Assembly: GCA_027348355.1 (NCBI GenBank)
Contig: DAIEPN010000183.1
Span: 1-7,839, forward strand
Direction of reading: 5' to 3'
DNA from: Chlamydiota bacterium
GTDB lineage: Bacteria; Chlamydiota; Chlamydiia; Chlamydiales; Rhabdochlamydiaceae
Length of the DNA: 7,839 nucleotides
Part shown: positions 1-6,181 of the stretch, one piece after another
Layout: the number at the start of each line of letters is the position of its first letter
How positions within the stretch are numbered: position 1 is the stretch's first letter
The notes under the pieces: model-generated
The model's database searches: none
Seen by the model: only the letters and a program-made list of their open reading frames with translations
What the model was told of the DNA's origin: nothing
Translations under genes and position numbers: made by a program

Positions 1-384
1 TTCTCTGAAGAAATGAAGAAAAAGCTCTTAGATAAAGGGTTTTCTGAAGAGGAAATACATGATCATATTGAAAAATGGAAAAGCAGAGGGTATCTGAGTG
101 ATCATGATTTAGCACTTCGTTTTATTCAAAAATATAAAGCCTCTGGTCATGGCCCAAGCGTCATTCGAAGCAAACTTTTTCTAAAATGCAGAAATCCGGA
201 GCTTTTATCACTCGTTAGTCAGGTACAGTTTGATCAGAAAGAAGAAATTGTCAAGATCATGGCCAAAAGATTTGCAAAGGCTGATCTGAAAGAGGATAAA
301 CAAAAAAGAAGGTTTTTTTCCTATCTTCTTAGGAAAGGATTTTCTATGGACTTTATTTTACAAGTTTTTCGAGAAATAGAGTAA
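1..384 (+). CDS. recX: Regulatory protein RecX, 5'-truncated by the window edge
   Basis: RecX binds RecA and its filaments and modulates recombination and SOS activity in the cytoplasm. The reading frame is open from base 1 (FSEE before the first Met at 13), so the Met at 13 is probably internal and the true start lies upstream. Visible family features are the KLLDKGFSEEEI helix, the GYLSDHDLALRFI segment and GHGPSVIRSKL (usual form GYGPxxIRxxL). A C-terminal repeat follows, ending in KRRFFSYLLRKGFSMDFI (usual form RFLxRRGFSxxxI). About 127 residues are visible; RecX proteins are typically about 150-200 aa, so a short N-terminal part is missing. Stop is TAA. No convincing terminator follows, and the next gene has its own promoter 130 bp downstream. 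Family assignment is by motif recall, fairly sure. Confidence 0.85.
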   Translation, partial: FSEEMKKKLLDKGFSEEEIHDHIEKWKSRGYLSDHDLALRFIQKYKASGHGPSVIRSKLFLKCRNPELLSLVSQVQFDQKEEIVKIMAKRFAKADLKEDKQKRRFFSYLLRKGFSMDFILQVFREIE

Positions 385-513
385 AATATGTTCATCTCTC
401 ATTTTTGAATGCATTATAGAATTCCTTTCTAAGATTGATGAGTATTTTGAGCTAGTAATAGGTAAATTATTTCCGACATAGGTTGGATGTGTATAGCTTT
501 TGTTGTTTTACCC

Positions 514-542
514 TTGTCTAAATATCGTAATATCTCTATATT
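514..542 (+). promoter_or_regulatory. Candidate sigma70-type promoter of the arsR–pmpAB operon
   Basis: The -35 TTGTCT (514-519) and the -10 TATATT (537-542) are separated by exactly 17 bp. The -10 matches TATAAT at 5 of 6 bases; the -35 matches at 4 of 6. Transcription would start about 7 bp beyond the -10, near base 549-550, which is the ATG chosen for arsR. The spacer and -10 lie inside the inverted repeat at 522-549, so a bound dimer would block polymerase. Promoter choice in A+T-rich DNA is uncertain, but spacing and overlap with the dyad agree. Confidence 0.5.
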
Positions 543-549
543 CCGATAT
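522..549. promoter_or_regulatory. 12-4-12 inverted repeat, candidate ArsR operator
   Basis: The left arm ATATCGTAATAT (522-533) and the right arm ATATTCCGATAT (538-549) are reverse complements at 11 of 12 positions. They are separated by CTCT. ArsR/SmtB-family repressors typically bind imperfect 12-2-12-like dyads over their own promoters. This one ends at the base before the ATG at 550 and covers the -10 of the candidate promoter. That supports autorepression and argues that 487-549 is not coding. The dyad is seen directly; the protein that binds it is inferred. Confidence 0.65.
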
Positions 550-828
550 ATGAATGAGATTAAATGGGAAGAAGCGGCAGAATGTTTGAGGGTCTTGTCC
601 CATCCTCACCGGCTGCAAATTATACATCTGTTGCTAATAAAAGATCACTCAGTTGGAGAGATAGCTGGGGCATGCCGTATTTTACAGAATGTGGCATCTG
701 AGCATTTAATTCTCATGAAAAACAAAGGTTTTATTAAATCTTATAAAGAAGGAAGGAAAGTCTATTACACTATTTTAGATCCGGCTCTTTCTTCAATCAT
801 CTCTTGCGTAAAGCAAAGATTTTCATAA
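550..828 (+). CDS. ArsR-family winged-helix repressor, likely sulfur/persulfide-responsive
   Basis: This is a 92-aa winged helix-turn-helix protein. Family features are LSHPHRLQII (residues 16-25), the HTH SVGEIAGACRILQNVASEHL (34-53) with VASEHL in the recognition helix, and the wing KEGRKVYYTI (66-75). The metal-binding CVC motif of classical ArsR is absent. Instead Cys42, at the end of the first HTH helix, and Cys86, in the C-terminal helix (SCVKQRF), are placed where a dithiol switch could form. I recall this A-C-x-x-x-x-x-V-x-S-E-H-L and (I/S)-x-x-C-(I/V) pattern from regulators next to YeeE permeases. An in-frame ATG at 487 would add a hydrophobic 21-residue leader unlike ArsR N-termini and would run through the operator dyad, so 550 is preferred. 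No Shine-Dalgarno precedes 550. It probably represses itself and the two permease genes, which follow after 18 bp. The signal sensed is inference. Confidence 0.82.
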   Translation: MNEIKWEEAAECLRVLSHPHRLQIIHLLLIKDHSVGEIAGACRILQNVASEHLILMKNKGFIKSYKEGRKVYYTILDPALSSIISCVKQRFS

Positions 829-846
829 TCCAATTCGAGGAGAATC

Positions 847-1368
847 ATGATAAAATATTTGAAAATGGCAAAGTGGTCCCCCTACCTTGTAGGTTTTTTG
901 ATAGGAGTCCTACTTATTTTCCTATTTATAGGTAGATATCAAATTGGTGTTTCTAGCGGTGTCGCGAGAGCGGCTCTTCTTGTGGAAGAATCTGTTTTAC
1001 CAGCACACTCTATGAATACTCCGTATTTACAAAAACTGCTTTCAGATCACATCATTTTTGATTGGAAAATTCTTTTTATTGTTGGTTTGTTTTTTGGGTC
1101 TATGATTTCTTCTAAAATCAGTGGATCGAAAAGTTCAAACAATAGCACAGTTTGGGAAAACAAGTTTGGAAAAGCTAAAGTAAAGCGATATTTTGTGGCT
1201 CTAATCGGAGGAGTATTTTTACTTTTTGGAGCTCGGTTAGCTGATGGGTGTACTTCTGGACATGCAATTAGTGGTGGAGCCCAGATGTCTGTCGCTAGTT
1301 GGGTTTTTATGATGGCTGTTTTTGCAACAGCAATCCCTGTTTCCTTGTTATTATATAGAAAAAAATAG
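847..1368 (+). CDS. YeeE/YedE-family (DUF395) permease, first half-subunit, PmpA-like
   Basis: This is a 173-aa inner-membrane protein of the YeeE/YedE sulfur-transport family, whose studied full-length member TsuA imports thiosulfate using conserved cysteines. The signature GARLADGCTSGHAISGGAQ, with Cys135, is the classic family motif. Four hydrophobic segments are visible, roughly at residues 12-30, 70-87, 114-132 and 148-168, with a polar Ser/Lys-rich loop near 90-112. It is about half the length of single-chain YeeE proteins, and the next gene supplies the other half. GAGGAG at 837-842 is a strong ribosome-binding site 4 bases before ATG. The gene lies 18 bp after the ArsR regulator, so the two are co-transcribed. 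Substrate (thiosulfate, sulfide/polysulfide or another reduced sulfur compound) is inferred. The symbol pmpA would follow Serratia usage; I leave it blank because orthology was not tested. Confidence 0.85.
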   Translation: MIKYLKMAKWSPYLVGFLIGVLLIFLFIGRYQIGVSSGVARAALLVEESVLPAHSMNTPYLQKLLSDHIIFDWKILFIVGLFFGSMISSKISGSKSSNNSTVWENKFGKAKVKRYFVALIGGVFLLFGARLADGCTSGHAISGGAQMSVASWVFMMAVFATAIPVSLLLYRKK

Positions 1369-1376
1369 GTGGCTTT

Positions 1377-1958
1377 ATGGATTTTCAATGGGCAATTAAA
1401 CCGACTTTGATTTTTGGAGCTTTATTTAGTGGCTTGGTTTTTGGATTTTTATTGCAGAAAGCCACGGTATCGCGTTTTGATACGATTTTAAATCAACTTT
1501 TGCTAAGGGATTTCACAGTAATGAAAGTAATCTTAACAGCAATTGTTGTTGGAAGCATTGGAATTTATTCACTAGATGCAATGGGGATAATTCCTACTTT
1601 TCATTTATCCAAAACACCTGTTCTTTTCACATTGATAGGAGGGAGTGTATTTGGATTGGGAATGACTTTAACAGGATATTGCCCGGGAACTGCTCTAGCC
1701 GCTCTTGCAGAGGGTTCAAAAGATATGGTTTTTGGCATTCTAGGAATGTTTTTAGGTTCCATTCTATTTAATGAATTATCTTCATTTTTATTGCCTTACA
1801 TGGAACAGAAGGATTTTGCGTTTCAAAAAACTATAGGGGACCTTCTTTTTATTCCGAATTGGGTAGTTGTCGTTTGTTTGTTTTTGGTTTGGGTGGGATT
1901 TGTTATTGGAATGAAAGCTTTTAAGAATAAAAAGGAAAATTGTGTTTCGCATTCATGA
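1377..1958 (+). CDS. YeeE/YedE-family permease, second half-subunit, PmpB-like
   Basis: This is a 193-aa membrane protein carrying the motif of the second half of YeeE permeases, GLGMTLTGYCPGTALAALAEG, with Cys102 in GYCPGT. Five hydrophobic segments are visible, approximately at residues 8-28, 48-68, 82-104, 116-138 and 160-180, and the C-terminus is short and basic. The ribosome-binding site AGGTGG (1367-1372) overlaps the TAG stop of the upstream permease gene (1366-1368). The two products are therefore translationally linked and probably form one heteromeric channel, each contributing a conserved cysteine to the sulfur path. In Serratia the equivalent pair is followed by a metallo-beta-lactamase-fold sulfur dioxygenase gene (blhA). 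Nothing similar follows here; the next gene is hemA. Confidence 0.85.
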   Translation: MDFQWAIKPTLIFGALFSGLVFGFLLQKATVSRFDTILNQLLLRDFTVMKVILTAIVVGSIGIYSLDAMGIIPTFHLSKTPVLFTLIGGSVFGLGMTLTGYCPGTALAALAEGSKDMVFGILGMFLGSILFNELSSFLLPYMEQKDFAFQKTIGDLLFIPNWVVVVCLFLVWVGFVIGMKAFKNKKENCVSHS

Positions 1959-1968
1959 TAAATCATGA
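1953..1968. repeat. Short inverted repeat over the pmpB-like stop codon
   Basis: TCATGAT (1953-1959) and ATCATGA (1962-1968) are perfect 7-bp inverted arms with a 2-bp centre. The stop codon TGA (1956-1958) lies within the left arm. No T-run follows, so this is not a standard intrinsic terminator, and the 2-base centre cannot form a full-length hairpin loop. It could be a protein-binding dyad or chance. Confidence 0.4.
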
Positions 1969-2000
1969 GCGAGCGAATTGAGGAATTTGATAAATCACTA

Positions 2001-2023
2001 CTCTTACTGAGTTTTCTCAAGAG
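2001..2023 (+). other. Small bulged hairpin between the permease genes and hemA
   Basis: CTCT...TGAG pairs with CTCAAGAG around a TTTT loop, giving an 8-bp stem with a 3-base bulge (TAC) on the left arm. It lies between the end of the sulfur module and the hemA promoter. There is no T-tract directly after it, so a terminator role is doubtful, but it is the only stem in this gap that could separate the two transcripts. Confidence 0.25.
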
Positions 2024-2026
2024 ATT

Positions 2027-2054
2027 TGCAATAATTGCTTTTGTTGGCTATAAA
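2027..2054 (+). promoter_or_regulatory. Candidate promoter of hemA
   Basis: The -35 TTGCAA (2027-2032) and the -10 TATAAA (2049-2054) have a 16-bp spacer. The start point would be near 2061, giving a leader of about 20 bases. AGGT (2074-2077) then serves as a weak ribosome-binding site 4 bases before ATG 2082. The small palindrome GCAATAATTGC (2028-2038) overlaps the -35. Confidence 0.45.
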
Positions 2055-2081
2055 GGACTCTTTTTATCGAAGTAGGTTTTT

Positions 2082-3116
2082 ATGCGCATTGGAGTATTAG
2101 GGATCAATTACAAGTCATCCGATGTTAGTTTGAGAGAAATTTTTGCAAAAGCATGCCAACGTATATTTACGGGATCAAAATGGGAATTGTTTTCCATAAA
2201 TCCTGTTTTGCTCTCTACTTGTAATCGTACAGAGATGTACTTTAGTTCTCGAGATTTAGCTGAAACCCATAGCACTCTTTTGCAATTTCTTCGAGAAGAG
2301 ATCCCTTTTGGTTTTGAAGATCGACTCTATTCTATGTTTGGGGAGGAGTGTTTTAATCACTTGGCGAGGGTAACTTCCGGTCTTGATAGTTCTATCTTGG
2401 CTGAGACAGAAATTCAGCAGCAGGTAAAGAAGGCTTATATGGTTGCAAGCTCCTTATTTCTTTTACCTAGCCCCATTCATTTTCTATTTCAAAAGTGTTT
2501 GAAAATCGGAAAAGAGGTGCGTTCTGCTTTTTGCACTCTACGTATTGTCCCCACTTTAGAAAATGTTATTTTTCAAGTGTGCGGCTCTCTTTTTCCAGAT
2601 CTGAGAGAAAAGAAGATTTTATTTGTAGGAAATTCTCAAATCAACAGAAAGATCATTTCCTTTTTTTCAAAAAAAATGATGAAAGATATAACCCTTTGTA
2701 CAAGATGGCCCACTTCTTCGGAACGTTTTGCAAGAGAGTATTCATTAAAACTTGTAGATCGCAGCATTCTATCTTCTTGGGATCAGTTTAGTATGGTAAT
2801 TTGCGGATCGTTACAGCAAGACTATCTTCTGCGCGGCGAAGAGTTAGAAAACATAAACATCGAAGAAAATAAAGTACTTTTAGACTTAAGTATTCCAAGA
2901 AATGTGGACCCAGCCCTCGCCCGCCATCCCAACATCAACCTCTTAAATATCGATCAGCTTAGTGATCTGCTTGGAAAAAGGCAGGATAAATACCAGCAAG
3001 AAGCTCAGGAATCTGAAGAGTTGGTTAGATGGCTTGTTGAAAAACAAATCGCTATTTTCCAAGAAAAAGAGGCTTTTAAAACTCCGCATTTCCAGGAAAA
3101 CGTGGGAATGGTATGA
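2082..3116 (+). CDS. hemA: Glutamyl-tRNA reductase, short chlamydial form
   Basis: HemA reduces glutamyl-tRNA(Glu) with NADPH to glutamate-1-semialdehyde, the first committed step of C5 haem synthesis. The N-terminus [13 protein letters not shown] matches the family start. [11 protein letters not shown] contains the catalytic Cys47. His93 with [20 protein letters not shown] (100-119) matches the substrate-binding motif GLDSxxLGExQIxxQVKxAY, but Ala107 replaces the usual Gly and Thr109 the usual Pro. The dinucleotide-binding segment is [10 protein letters not shown] (179-188), lacking the usual GxGxx[11 protein letters not shown] (268-277) is the conserved D-L-A-x-P-R-x-(I/V)-(D/E)-P motif. 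Length is 344 aa against about 420 in E. coli: the chain stops early in the long spinal helix, so the C-terminal dimerisation domain is missing. As I recall, Chlamydia HemA (about 335 aa) is also short. The last 13 codons plus stop overlap the convergent asnS 3' end. Confidence 0.92.
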   Translation: MRIGVLGINYKSSDVSLREIFAKACQRIFTGSKWELFSINPVLLSTCNRTEMYFSSRDLAETHSTLLQFLREEIPFGFEDRLYSMFGEECFNHLARVTSGLDSSILAETEIQQQVKKAYMVASSLFLLPSPIHFLFQKCLKIGKEVRSAFCTLRIVPTLENVIFQVCGSLFPDLREKKILFVGNSQINRKIISFFSKKMMKDITLCTRWPTSSERFAREYSLKLVDRSILSSWDQFSMVICGSLQQDYLLRGEELENINIEENKVLLDLSIPRNVDPALARHPNINLLNIDQLSDLLGKRQDKYQQEAQESEELVRWLVEKQIAIFQEKEAFKTPHFQENVGMV

Positions 3117-4464
3117 CATCTCGAATGTTTTCCATTCCAGTAGCAAAAAGAACGAGTCTTTCAAATCCGCAGCCAAAGCCTGAATGAGGGATTGTTCCAT
3201 ACTTGCGAAGCTCTAGATACCACCAATAATCTTCGGGACGAAGGTTCATGGCGAGTATTTTTTTCTCCAAAACATCAAGACGGTCTTCACGCTGACTTCC
3301 TCCGATGATTTCCCCGATTTTAGGAACTAAAATGTCCATAGCTCCAACAGTTTTCCCATCTTCGTTGGCCCTCATGTAGAAGGCTTTGATATGTTCTGGA
3401 TAATTTGTCAGGATTACAGGTTTTTTAAAATGCTCTTCAGCCAAGTAGCGCTCATGTTCTGACTGGAGGTCAGATCCCCAGTCACAGGGGAATTCAAACG
3501 CTTTTTTAGACTTTTGCAATATGTCGATGGCTTCTGTATAAGTAATACGCGCAAATGAGTTATTTACAACATTCTGCAATCTTTCAATGAGTCCTTTTTC
3601 AATAAATTGATCAAAAAACTCCATATCTTCAGGACAGTTTGTTAAGACATAGTTTACTACAAATTTAAGGTACTCCTCAGCACAATCCATGTTTCCTAAG
3701 AGGTCGGTAAAGGCCATTTCTGGCTCGATCATCCAAAATTCAGATAGATGTCTTGTGGTATGAGAATTTTCTGCGCGGAAAGTAGGCCCAAAGGTATAGA
3801 TATCAGAGAAGGCGCAAGCATATGTTTCTCCATTGAGCTGGCCCGAAACAGTTAAATACGCGGGTTTAGAAAAGAAGTCCTTGCTGTAGTCGACTTTACC
3901 TTCTTGTGTACGTGGGGGTTTATCAATGTCTAATGTGGTTACTAAAAACTGTTGTCCTCCCCCTTCGCAGTCCGATGTAGTGATGATCGGTGTGTTGACG
4001 TAGAGAAAGCCTCTTTCTTGAAAAAAGAGGTGTGTCGCAAAACCAAGAGCATTACGAACTCTCATGACAGCACCTTGTGTATTGGTCCTAGGACGAAGGT
4101 GCGCGATCGTTCTGAGGAATTCAAATGAGTGTCTTTTCTTTTGTAAGGGATATTCTTCGGCAGGGCAGGTTCCAAAAATTTTTATTTCAGATGCCTTAAT
4201 TTCCAAAGGTTGCTTGTTTCCTACGCTTTTTACGAGAGTGCCCATAACCGCAACCGAAGCGCCCGTAGAAAGCTTCGCTAATAGTTCTGTATAGGAAGGA
4301 ATCGTAGATTCGAGAATTACTTGGAAATTATGCAAGGTAGAGCCATCGTTGACTTCTAAAAAAGTGAAACTCTTTTGCTCTCGTACTGTTCGTATCCAAC
4401 CACAAATCGTGATGGACTCTCCAAGGAATTTTTCTGTGATATCTTTGATTTTTATGCGTTTCAT
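3076..4464 (-). CDS. asnS: Asparaginyl-tRNA synthetase
   Basis: AsnS is a cytoplasmic class II aminoacyl-tRNA synthetase that charges tRNA(Asn) with asparagine using ATP. The 462-aa length matches the bacterial family. The N-terminal OB fold that binds the anticodon is visible as [23 protein letters not shown] (split: [11 protein letters not shown], then [10 protein letters not shown]). Motif 2 is [21 protein letters not shown]; the [12 protein letters not shown] segment is diagnostic. Motif 3 is [12 protein letters not shown] near residue 430. The end [18 protein letters not shown] is the canonical AsnS C-terminus, so the TAA at 3076-3078 is the real stop. AGGAT (minus strand, plus coordinates 4472-4476) is a ribosome-binding site 7 bases before ATG. 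The gene follows nfo after 15 bp and is probably read from the nfo promoter. It suggests direct Asn-tRNA charging rather than sole reliance on GatCAB. No terminator is visible after it. Confidence 0.96.
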   Translation of the reverse strand: MKRIKIKDITEKFLGESITICGWIRTVREQKSFTFLEVNDGSTLHNFQVILESTIPSYTELLAKLSTGASVAVMGTLVKSVGNKQPLEIKASEIKIFGTCPAEEYPLQKKRHSFEFLRTIAHLRPRTNTQGAVMRVRNALGFATHLFFQERGFLYVNTPIITTSDCEGGGQQFLVTTLDIDKPPRTQEGKVDYSKDFFSKPAYLTVSGQLNGETYACAFSDIYTFGPTFRAENSHTTRHLSEFWMIEPEMAFTDLLGNMDCAEEYLKFVVNYVLTNCPEDMEFFDQFIEKGLIERLQNVVNNSFARITYTEAIDILQKSKKAFEFPCDWGSDLQSEHERYLAEEHFKKPVILTNYPEHIKAFYMRANEDGKTVGAMDILVPKIGEIIGGSQREDRLDVLEKKILAMNLRPEDYWWYLELRKYGTIPHSGFGCGFERLVLFATGMENIRDVIPFPRFPGNAEF

Positions 4465-4479
4465 TTTTTCTATCCTAAA

Positions 4480-5349
4480 CTATTGCGTTGCAAATTCTCG
4501 TAATAATGCGATCTCTTTGACCCAAAGAGAAGGCCCCTCAGGGGTTTCTAAATATTTGGGGAGTTCTCGTAGTAGTGGGTGTTTCATCATGTATGAGAAA
4601 CATTCTAGTCCAATTTCCCCTTTTCCTAAAGAGGCATGGCGATCTTTTTTAGAACCAAGCGGTTTTAAAGAATCGTTTACATGTAAAGCATAGAGATGTT
4701 TTAAGCCAACAATCTCATCAAATTTCTTTAACGTATCATCCCAAGCATCTTTAGTACGTATGTCATAGCCTGCGGCAAAAATGTGGCAAGTATCGATACA
4801 AACTCCAATAGGGATTTTCTTGTGTAGCCTACTTATCAAATAATGCAGGTGTTCAAAACGATGTCCGACGGAAGATCCTTGCCCTGCTGTTGCCTCAATG
4901 AGAAGCCTTGTAGTACCTTTTGCAGCAAGCTCTTCCATGGTTTCTAAGCTTGCTATGATCTGGTCTAAACACTGTTCTTCGGAGGATTCGAGAGCTGCTC
5001 CAGGATGGAAATTTAAATAACTTATCCCGAGTAGTTGGCAGCGTCTGAGTTCTTCTTTAAAAGCCTTTTGGCTCTTTATTAAAGCATCTTCATTTGGAGA
5101 ACCTAAATTGATCAGATAGCTATCATGGCTCATGATTTTTGTAATATCTACTTTCTCAAGCGTATCCTGCCATCTTTTTACTTCATCTTGGTCGATTTTT
5201 TTCCCTTCCCACCTTTTTTGATTACTTGTAAAAAGCTGGATTGTTGTGGCCCCAATTTCCTGTCCTTCTAGTAAGGCATTATGCACACCGCCAGATGCCG
5301 AGGTATGGGCTCCGATCAGTAGTTGGTCCGCTGGGGTATGTTTCGTCAT
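4480..5349 (-). CDS. nfo: Endonuclease IV (AP endonuclease)
   Basis: Nfo is a Zn-dependent TIM-barrel enzyme that cuts the DNA backbone 5' to abasic sites and trims 3'-blocking groups in base-excision repair. At 289 aa it is full length (E. coli 285). All nine metal ligands can be placed against E. coli numbering: His75 (69), His115 (109), Glu152 (145), Asp186 (179), His189 (182), His223 (216), Asp236 (229), His238 (231) and Glu268 (261). They lie in SHDSYLINLGSP, NFHPGA, LIEATAGQG, CIDTCHIFAAGYDI, HVNDS, DRHASLGKGEIG and LETPEG. The start MTKHTPADQLLIGAHTSASGG fits the family N-terminus. No Shine-Dalgarno is visible before ATG, in contrast to asnS. It is the first gene of an nfo–asnS operon, with a promoter 36-64 bp upstream. 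Nfo next to rpsD matches the order I recall in Chlamydia. Confidence 0.96.
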   Translation of the reverse strand: MTKHTPADQLLIGAHTSASGGVHNALLEGQEIGATTIQLFTSNQKRWEGKKIDQDEVKRWQDTLEKVDITKIMSHDSYLINLGSPNEDALIKSQKAFKEELRRCQLLGISYLNFHPGAALESSEEQCLDQIIASLETMEELAAKGTTRLLIEATAGQGSSVGHRFEHLHYLISRLHKKIPIGVCIDTCHIFAAGYDIRTKDAWDDTLKKFDEIVGLKHLYALHVNDSLKPLGSKKDRHASLGKGEIGLECFSYMMKHPLLRELPKYLETPEGPSLWVKEIALLREFATQ

Positions 5350-5384
5350 GATAAAAATTTGGATCAGTGATGTAATTTGGATAA

Positions 5385-5413
5385 ATTGTAGGAAAAGAAG
5401 AAGATCTTGACAA
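5385..5413 (-). promoter_or_regulatory. Promoter of nfo–asnS
   Basis: On the minus strand, the -35 TTGTCA (plus coordinates 5408-5413) and the -10 TACAAT (5385-5390) have an exact 17-bp spacer. Each hexamer matches consensus at 5 of 6 bases. The start point would be near 5378, giving a leader of roughly 29 bases. It lies just downstream of the rpsD terminator, so nfo–asnS is an independent unit. Confidence 0.65.
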
Positions 5414-5453
5414 TCGAAATTATGGAAGTAAAGGGCTCATAAATAGAGGGAAT

Positions 5454-5484
5454 AAAAAAGGCAACTCGTGAGAGTTGCCTTTTT
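5454..5484 (-). terminator. Rho-independent terminator of rpsD
   Basis: GGCAACTC (5460-5467) and GAGTTGCC (5472-5479) form a perfect 8-bp stem with a GTGA centre (TCAC on the minus strand). The stem is flanked by six A on the plus-strand left side and five T on the right. Read on the minus strand this is a stem followed by TTTTTT, 25 bases after the rpsD stop. The A/T flanks can extend the stem to 13 bp. It would work in both directions, but no plus-strand gene feeds into it. Confidence 0.92.
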
Positions 5485-5508
5485 GAAAAGAATGAAGAAA
5501 TGATTGTC

Positions 5509-6129
5509 TTAGCTTGTGTGAGCCAAGAATTCGCAAATCAAAGGTACGTTAATCGGAATAGGGAGAGGGATTTGATCCATCTCAGGTGCCGATATAATTT
5601 GACCAGAGAATTTCGCTGTATCTAGTGATACGTAAGGAGGGAGTTCTCTAGAAGTATTTCCTTGTGCTAGTTTGATTGCTTCTAAGTTTTGTGATTTTGC
5701 CTTAATAGAAATCGTCATACCCGGTTTTACATTAAAAGAACGAATATCAACTTTTTTCCCGTTCACAAGCACATGGCCGTGAGAGACGAGCTGCTGAGCT
5801 GCAAAAATTGTACTAGCAAATTTTAAGCGATATACGACGTTGTCTAAACGGCATTCTAGTTTTCTTAAGAAGACAGTAGGGGTCTGTTCTGGAGAAGCGT
5901 TCGCTTCTTGGTAGTAGCGCACGAGCTGTTTTCTTGTGAGCATGCCATAAACTGCTTTCAACTTTTGTTGTTCATCGAGCTGAAGGCCATAGTCTGACTT
6001 CTTCTTGCGTTTTGCACCGTGCATTCCAGCTGGATTGGGTTTATGGAGTAGAGGATTGCGAGCTCGTCCAAAAATATTTGCTCCGAAGCGTCGAGCAATC
6101 CGATTTTTAGGGCCTGTATAACGAACCAT
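5509..6129 (-). CDS. rpsD: 30S ribosomal protein S4
   Basis: S4 is a primary 16S rRNA-binding protein that nucleates 30S assembly and helps maintain decoding fidelity. Its 206 aa match the usual bacterial length. The N-terminal part MVRYTGPKNRIARRFG lacks the zinc-binding cysteine cluster, so this is the cysteine-free form. The S4 RNA-binding domain is clear: CRLDNVVYRLKFASTIFAA, QLVSHGHVLVNGKKVDIRS, then the NVKPG turn (about residues 93-138). The terminal stretch PPYVSLDTAKFSGQI is also family-typical, although the tail after it (about 25 residues) looks variable. AGGT lies about 7 bases before ATG on the minus strand. The gene stands alone rather than in an alpha operon with rpsM, rpsK and rpoA, with its own terminator, and diverges from trhO. 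Confidence 0.97.
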   Translation of the reverse strand: MVRYTGPKNRIARRFGANIFGRARNPLLHKPNPAGMHGAKRKKKSDYGLQLDEQQKLKAVYGMLTRKQLVRYYQEANASPEQTPTVFLRKLECRLDNVVYRLKFASTIFAAQQLVSHGHVLVNGKKVDIRSFNVKPGMTISIKAKSQNLEAIKLAQGNTSRELPPYVSLDTAKFSGQIISAPEMDQIPLPIPINVPLICEFLAHTS

Positions 6130-6181
6130 TATTTTACCTAGTTTATCAATAGTGTTCTATAAATCTATTTGAGAGACTCAC

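Noticed and set aside
13..15. ATG at 13 as the true recX start
   Set aside because: The frame is open to base 1, and the residues before it (FSEE) fit the RecX pattern, so the gene is cut by the window edge.
371..412. Possible terminator after recX (GAGA/AGAG pairing with CTCTC, then a short T-run)
   Set aside because: Only 4-5 bp can pair across a long A/T-rich loop; too weak to call.
487..549. ArsR start at the upstream ATG 487, giving a 113-aa protein
   Set aside because: The added 21 residues are hydrophobic and unlike ArsR N-termini, and the extra codons would run through the 28-bp dyad and promoter. Kept only as an alternative.
1047..1388. Long minus-strand open frame opposite the first permease gene
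   Set aside because: It is the reverse-strand shadow of a gene with clear family motifs and Shine-Dalgarno; no recognisable protein features. The same holds for the other opposite-strand or out-of-frame stretches over hemA, asnS, nfo and trhO.
3105..3138. Perfect 7-bp inverted repeat GGAATGG/CCATTCC across the hemA stop, as a hemA terminator
   Set aside because: The loop is 20 bases, no T-tract follows, and the right arm is explained by conserved asnS codons (GMEN).
5407..5440. Forward-strand TTGACA at 5407-5412 as a promoter
   Set aside because: No -10 at 16-18 bp, and no plus-strand gene downstream; the same bases form the minus-strand nfo -35.
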